Positions 6,874 through 9,904 of a stretch of 9,904 nucleotides of DNA are shown piece by piece (positions within the stretch are counted from its first letter, which is position 1; the number at the start of each line of letters is the position of its first letter). The stretch is taken from NCBI GenBank assembly GCA_003511885.1, contig DOIX01000081.1, positions 1-9,904 of the forward strand. The letters are read 5' to 3'. The notes below the pieces were generated by a model. The model saw nothing but the letters and a program-made list of their open reading frames with translations. It had not been told where the DNA came from and made no database searches. The DNA is from Cyanobacteria bacterium UBA11153. Lineage in GTDB: Bacteria; Cyanobacteriota; Cyanobacteriia; Cyanobacteriales; Coleofasciculaceae. Made by a program: the position numbers and the translations under genes.

Positions 6874-7383
6874 ATGGACGCGAAAAAAATTGCACTAACT
6901 GAGACAAATTGCGATCTTTACGAAGCAGATTTCTATGCTTGGACGCAGGAACAAGCAAAATTCCTACGGGAAGGCGTATGGAATCATCTAGATATTGTCA
7001 ATTTGGTAGAGGAAATTGAATCTTTGGGTAAACAACAGAGACAAGAATTAAGAAATCGTCTTGGTATTTTATTAGGTCATTTACTTAAGTGGGAATTTCA
7101 ATCTAATAAGCGTTCAAAAAGTTGGTTTGTCACATTACGAGAACAACGTCGCCGAATTATTGAAATTTTAGCAGAAAATCCTAGCTTGAAACCCTATCTT
7201 CCAGAAGCATTGCAGAAAGCATATCAAGATGGACTTGATTTAGCTGTAAGGGAAACACGTCTTAATGATCGAGATTTTCCTCCTGAATGTCCTTATAATA
7301 TTGAACAAGTTTTAGATAGTAATTTTTTACCTGGGGAACCTGTCAAATCTGGTCAAAACTGGTCAATAAAAACTGACAGGTAA
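6874..7383 (+). CDS. DUF29 domain-containing protein
   Basis: A 169-residue protein with the DUF29 (PF01724-type) pattern found almost only in cyanobacteria and often in many copies per genome. The core is visible: LYEADFYAWTQEQAKFLREG, then NLVEEIESLGKQQRQEL, then LLGHLLKWEFQ, and later the RDFPPECPYNIEQVLD ending. It is helical and soluble, with no signal peptide or membrane segment. Its molecular function is unknown, and nothing in the neighbourhood settles it. ATG 6874 gives the family's usual N-terminus and has a weak AGAG upstream; an in-frame GTG at 6856 would add six residues (MAHNRV). A short extension (GEPVKSGQNWSIKTDR) follows the domain. It lies downstream of the MITE and 76 bases before the chorismate enzyme on the same strand, though each could have its own promoter. 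Confidence 0.85.
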   Translation: MDAKKIALTETNCDLYEADFYAWTQEQAKFLREGVWNHLDIVNLVEEIESLGKQQRQELRNRLGILLGHLLKWEFQSNKRSKSWFVTLREQRRRIIEILAENPSLKPYLPEALQKAYQDGLDLAVRETRLNDRDFPPECPYNIEQVLDSNFLPGEPVKSGQNWSIKTDR

Positions 7384-7459
7384 AAAATTGAAATATTTGG
7401 TTGGTAAATGATTTTGTGAGGTGTCCTTACCCACTCTGCTATCACCCTTCCCATCTATC

Positions 7460-8923
7460 ATGAAACCCCTACAACCCTGGCATTGGCGCAAACTACCCTT
7501 AGCAAACCGTACCGGATCTCAAATTTTCCAGGCTCTATTTATGATGCCAGGAAACGCGATCGCAACTCCCAATCTAGCCGTCGCCAATCCCGGAGCAGGT
7601 ATCGCCACTCTCTTAGAAAGTCCAAATTCTCCCCATTCTTCTTCCCTTACTCGCTATTCTATCTGTGCAGGTTCCCCTCGGCTAGTTGATGGTAAACTCC
7701 AACTTTGGACACCACCAATTGGAGAAATTTTACCCTTTCTACGTCACCTCCGATATCTAAATAAACAATCAAAATTAATTGCCCCACCTGAATTACCTTT
7801 TACAGGTGGATGGTTAGGTTGGCTAGGCTACGATTTAGCCTGGGAAATTGAAAAATTACCTCAATTAAATACCGACACTTTACCATTTCCCACCGCCTAT
7901 TGGTACGAACCAGAATCCTTTGCTATTTTAGATCGTCAAGAACAAGTTTTATGGTTAGCCGCCACTCATTTATCTCAACTCGATGTAATGGAAAGTAAAT
8001 TAGAGACAGTTAAATGGGAAGATCAAAATATATGGAAATGGGAAAATTCAGAAATTACCAATTCTGTCCAGCCAATTTTCCAAATGTGTCAAGAAGATTA
8101 TGAAAATGCCGTATGGCAAGCCAAAAAATATATTCAAGCTGGCGATATCTTTCAAACAAACTTATCCCTTCGATTTCATGCTTACACTTCTGTAGATAGC
8201 TGGTTAATTTATCGAGCATTACAACATATTAATCCATCTCCCTTTGCCAGTTATTGGCACACACCTTGGGGGGCTGTCATTAGCTGTTCCCCAGAAAGAC
8301 TCGTAAAGCTATTAGGGCAAGACGTACAAACTCGCCCTATTGCCGGAACGCGATCTCGCGGCATCAATCCTGCTCGCGACGCACAACTCGCCCAAGAATT
8401 AATAAGCAATATTAAGGAACGCGCCGAACATATAATGTTAGTAGATTTAGAGCGTAACGATTTAGGAAGAGTCTGTCAATGGGGTACTGTCAAAGTTGAT
8501 GAACTCCTAACTATTGAACGCTACAGCCATGTCATGCACTTAGTTAGTAATATCAAAGGAACCTTACACTCAAAATTCGATGCAATAGATGTAATTCCTG
8601 CCGTATTTCCAGGTGGAACAATTACAGGTTGTCCCAAAGTCCGCTGTATGGAAATTATTGAAGAATTAGAACCTGTACGGCGTAATTTATTTTATGGTTC
8701 CTGTGGCTATCTAGATTGGCGCGGAAACTTAGACTTAAATATACTCATTCGCACCCTTTTATATAGCAATCGAATTCATCAAGAAAGGGGAGGAATTGTC
8801 TGGGGACAAGTTGGTGCAGGAATTGTCGCAGATAGCAATCCCGAGCAGGAATGGTACGAATCCTTATCCAAAGCACAAGCCCAATTAAATGCTTTAAATC
8901 TATCAAAACATCATAGAAGCTGA
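7460..8923 (+). CDS. Chorismate-binding component I, TrpE/PabB family
   Basis: A 487-residue enzyme of the anthranilate/aminodeoxychorismate synthase component I family. It converts chorismate, with ammonia from a TrpG/PabA glutaminase, to anthranilate (tryptophan route) or aminodeoxychorismate (folate route). Landmarks from ATG 7460: LLES at 51-54, GDIFQTNLS at 228-236, PIAGTRSRG at 293-301, ERAEHIMLVDLERNDLG at 320-336, FPGGTITGCPKVR at 383-395, GAGIVADS at 452-459. The signals conflict: QTNLS and GGTITGCPK are PabB-like, while PIAGT and LLES resemble TrpE; E. coli-type PabB has PIKGT with a catalytic lysine. I therefore leave the symbol blank. No glutaminase partner is adjacent. The ATG gives the family-like N-terminus PWHWRKLPLANRTG; an in-frame GTG at 7421 would add 13 residues. 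Neither has a clear ribosome site. Confidence 0.9.
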   Translation: MKPLQPWHWRKLPLANRTGSQIFQALFMMPGNAIATPNLAVANPGAGIATLLESPNSPHSSSLTRYSICAGSPRLVDGKLQLWTPPIGEILPFLRHLRYLNKQSKLIAPPELPFTGGWLGWLGYDLAWEIEKLPQLNTDTLPFPTAYWYEPESFAILDRQEQVLWLAATHLSQLDVMESKLETVKWEDQNIWKWENSEITNSVQPIFQMCQEDYENAVWQAKKYIQAGDIFQTNLSLRFHAYTSVDSWLIYRALQHINPSPFASYWHTPWGAVISCSPERLVKLLGQDVQTRPIAGTRSRGINPARDAQLAQELISNIKERAEHIMLVDLERNDLGRVCQWGTVKVDELLTIERYSHVMHLVSNIKGTLHSKFDAIDVIPAVFPGGTITGCPKVRCMEIIEELEPVRRNLFYGSCGYLDWRGNLDLNILIRTLLYSNRIHQERGGIVWGQVGAGIVADSNPEQEWYESLSKAQAQLNALNLSKHHRS

Positions 8924-8926
8924 GAA

Positions 8927-8947
8927 CCCCTGGTTTCTAACCAGGGG
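8927..8947. other. Perfect 9-bp hairpin just after the chorismate gene
   Basis: CCCCTGGTT and AACCAGGGG form a perfect stem with a three-base loop (TCT), starting three bases after the stop codon. No T-tract follows, so it is not a standard intrinsic terminator. It could stabilise the mRNA 3' end or be a dispersed palindrome. Confidence 0.7.
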
Positions 8948-8961
8948 AAGAAAGCGACTCA

Positions 8962-8975
8962 AGGGCTTTAGCCCT
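8962..8975. other. Second short palindrome AGGGCTTTAGCCCT
   Basis: This is a perfect stem of five G/C-rich pairs with a TTTA loop, 14 bases after the previous hairpin and without a T-tract. GGGCTTTAGCCC-type palindromes are common in cyanobacterial intergenic DNA, so a dispersed repeat is the likeliest reading. Confidence 0.5.
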
Positions 8976-9074
8976 ATATCTCCATCATTTTCCACGCTGG
9001 TTTTCAATCAAATTTATAGCAAGGGACTCTTGGCTCGAGCAGAAAGCAGCATTAAAACAATTCCCCCTTTTTTT

Positions 9075-9116
9075 CTTTGCGTACCTTTGCGCTAACCTTT
9101 GCGTACCTTTGCGTTA
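9075..9116 (+). repeat. CTTTGCG tandem repeat
   Basis: Four CTTTGCG-headed units lie in tandem: CTTTGCGTAC, CTTTGCGCTAAC, CTTTGCGTAC, CTTTGCGTTA. The arrangement amounts to a 22-bp unit duplicated once, the second copy diverging at its end. It is intergenic. The rest of 8976-9178 shows no gene, and I see nothing else there beyond simple A/T and C runs. Confidence 0.75.
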
Positions 9117-9178
9117 AAAAAGATGGTCTTCCCCGCAACTGAAAACCCAAACGATCGCAAAAAAGCACGCCCTAAATC

Positions 9179-9230
9179 AAAAAGATTCACCCCAGAGATG
9201 CTATAATCTCCAGCCAGAGTGAATCTTTTT
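9179..9230. terminator. Strong bidirectional intrinsic terminator
   Basis: AAAAAGATTCAC (9179-9190) and GTGAATCTTTTT (9219-9230) are perfect 12-bp inverted arms around a 28-base loop, which itself can form a small stem (GAGAT at 9195-9199 with ATCTC at 9206-9210). T-runs lie at the 3' side of the stem on both strands. It is well placed to end the tRNA-Pro transcript on the minus strand, and may stop read-through from the chorismate gene on the plus strand. Confidence 0.7.
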
Positions 9231-9270
9231 CTTTACCTGCCAGTAGGATTTCTGGCTCTTTTCTTAGATA

Positions 9271-9344
9271 TCGGAGCGGCGGGATTTGAACCCACGACCC
9301 CTACTACCCCAAAGTAGTACGCTACCAAGCTGCGCTACGCCCCG
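9271..9344 (-). tRNA. tRNA-Pro (anticodon GGG)
   Basis: The minus strand folds as a complete 74-base cloverleaf: acceptor CGGGGCG/CGCTCCG with one G-T pair and discriminator A; D-stem GCGC/GCGT; anticodon stem CTACT/AGTAG; loop TTGGGGT; variable loop GGGTC; T-stem GTGGG/CCCGC with loop TTCAAAT. The anticodon GGG (9308-9310 on the plus strand) reads proline codons CCC and CCU, and G37 follows as usual for proline. The 3' CCA is not encoded, which is normal in cyanobacteria. The flanking promoter and terminator suggest that it is transcribed alone. Confidence 0.95.
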
Positions 9345-9357
9345 ATAAACCTATACT

Positions 9358-9386
9358 AGCATATCACAAGATCTAAATGAACACAA
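9358..9386 (-). promoter_or_regulatory. Putative tRNA-Pro promoter
   Basis: On the minus strand TTGTGT (9381-9386) and TATGCT (9358-9363) are separated by 17 bases. The -10 ends 13 bases upstream of the mature tRNA 5' end. Each hexamer matches the consensus at about four of six positions. Confidence 0.4.
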
Positions 9387-9390
9387 ATTG

Positions 9391-9756
9391 TTAAAATATT
9401 TTAAGCGATCGCACTCCTGCCACCAAACCCGCAACCGCTTCACTATTCCAGCTTCCCTCACACCGCCGTCCCCGATTCAAAATCAAACGGACACTATAAG
9501 CATCAGGATACCCTTCCACCTCCATCCAAATTAAGTCACTTTCCGCTTCACAACTAATCTTCTCCTCATCCATCAACTCGCCAGCCATATCCTCCATCGT
9601 TTGAGAAAGATGTATTAACAAGCGGCAAAAGTCATCCAACTCGTCGCCAGTCAGCTCAATTGCCCAGTCATCAGTCCCCACCAAACCCTGATATTCAATC
9701 TCTTGCGGATTCCAACCTAAACGCCAACCCAGACCATTTTTGAGAATACGTTGCAT
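9391..9756 (-). CDS. DUF1818 family protein
   Basis: A 121-residue, acidic, soluble protein that I recognise as the cyanobacterial DUF1818 family. Conserved blocks are NGLGWRLGWNP near the start, YQGLVGTDDWAIELTGDEL, DDFCRLL, ELMDEEKISCEAESDLIWMEVEG, and RLILNRGRRCEGSWNSEAV towards the end. Length fits the family's usual 115-125 residues, so the gene looks intact. There is no signal peptide or membrane segment. The function is unknown; nothing in the context assigns one. The gene ends 46 bases before the tRNA on the same strand, but a separate tRNA promoter seems present. No clear ribosome site precedes the ATG at 9756, and the upstream DNA carries a heptamer array. Confidence 0.87.
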   Translation of the reverse strand: MQRILKNGLGWRLGWNPQEIEYQGLVGTDDWAIELTGDELDDFCRLLIHLSQTMEDMAGELMDEEKISCEAESDLIWMEVEGYPDAYSVRLILNRGRRCEGSWNSEAVAGLVAGVRSLKIF

Positions 9757-9833
9757 ATTTTTCAGTATGGGATAGCGCGTCGCTCACAGGAGCAGAGAGA
9801 GTCAAAAATTCCTTTCCTTGTCCCCCTTGTCTC

Positions 9834-9874
9834 CTAGGGGCTAGGAGCTAGGGGCTAGGGGCTAGGGGCTAGGG
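9834..9874 (+). repeat. CTAGGGG heptamer array upstream of the DUF1818 gene
   Basis: Six tandem heptamers: CTAGGGG, CTAGGAG, three CTAGGGG and a final partial CTAGGG. The array is bracketed by direct copies of CCTTGTCCCC at 9816-9825 and 9895-9904. The G-runs with three-base loops could form a G-quadruplex on the plus strand. No other gene or clear promoter is visible between 9757 and the window end. Confidence 0.85.
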
Positions 9875-9904
9875 AAAGACAAAAAAAATTTCTTCCTTGT
9901 CCCC

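Noticed and set aside
7338..7381. Inverted repeat ACCTGTCA...TGACAGGT at the end of the DUF29 gene as terminator or operator
   Set aside because: Arms are only 8 bp with a 28-base loop, no T-tract follows, and it lies within the coding end; chance is plausible.
9202..9207. TATAAT on the plus strand as a promoter
   Set aside because: It is in the loop of the strong terminator hairpin, has no -35 box, and no plus-strand gene follows.
9306..9312. Anticodon read as TGG (tRNA-Pro UGG)
   Set aside because: Only the CTACT/AGTAG stem pairs fully, giving the loop TTGGGGT and anticodon GGG; shifting by one base breaks the stem.
9391..9404. Palindrome TTAAAATATTTTAA as terminator of the DUF1818 gene
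   Set aside because: It is all A/T, overlaps the stop codon and last codons, and would form a very weak stem.
9834..9874. CRISPR-like array
   Set aside because: Units are contiguous 7-mers with no spacers, so this is a simple tandem repeat.

Overview
The window looks like chromosomal DNA of a filamentous, Oscillatoriales-like cyanobacterium. Many HIP1 octamers (GCGATCGC) are present, for example at 1856-1863. The gene set fits too: a two-partner-secretion haemagglutinin, Uma2, DUF29, DUF1818 and an SMC with cyanobacterial sequence blocks. Intergenic DNA is rich in short G-rich heptamer repeats, and the tRNA lacks an encoded CCA. The genus is inferred, not proven.

Layout. (1) 1-1667, minus: N-terminal part of a large secreted filamentous-haemagglutinin-like (TpsA) protein with 64-65-residue repeats, cut by the window edge. 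(2) 1668-1956: intergenic, with a stranded 72-bp copy of the 3' end of smc (1786-1857). (3) 1957-2652, plus: Uma2-family nuclease-fold gene, convergent with smc. (4) 2712-6440, minus: smc, carrying two repeat-derived insertions. (5) 6558-6760: a 183-bp MITE with perfect 14-bp terminal inverted repeats and a perfect 10-bp target duplication, just upstream of smc. (6) 6874-7383, plus: DUF29 gene. (7) 7460-8923, plus: TrpE/PabB-type chorismate enzyme, followed by small hairpins and repeats. (8) 9179-9230: strong two-way hairpin terminator. (9) 9271-9344, minus: tRNA-Pro(GGG). (10) 9391-9756, minus: DUF1818 gene. (11) 9757-9904: upstream region with a CTAGGGG heptamer array.

The genes do not form one pathway. 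smc (chromosome organisation), the chorismate enzyme (folate or tryptophan precursor) and the tRNA are housekeeping; the haemagglutinin, Uma2 and DUF29 are accessory families. No clear operon is seen. I see no defence system, CRISPR array or prophage.

The most interesting signals are signs of genome remodelling around smc. Its last 23 codons occur twice, on either side of uma2, with identical protein and 11 differences that are all at third codon positions, which suggests an insertion or recombination event that rebuilt the gene's 3' end. A MITE sits at the other end of the gene. A quadruplex-prone heptamer array lies inside the smc reading frame.
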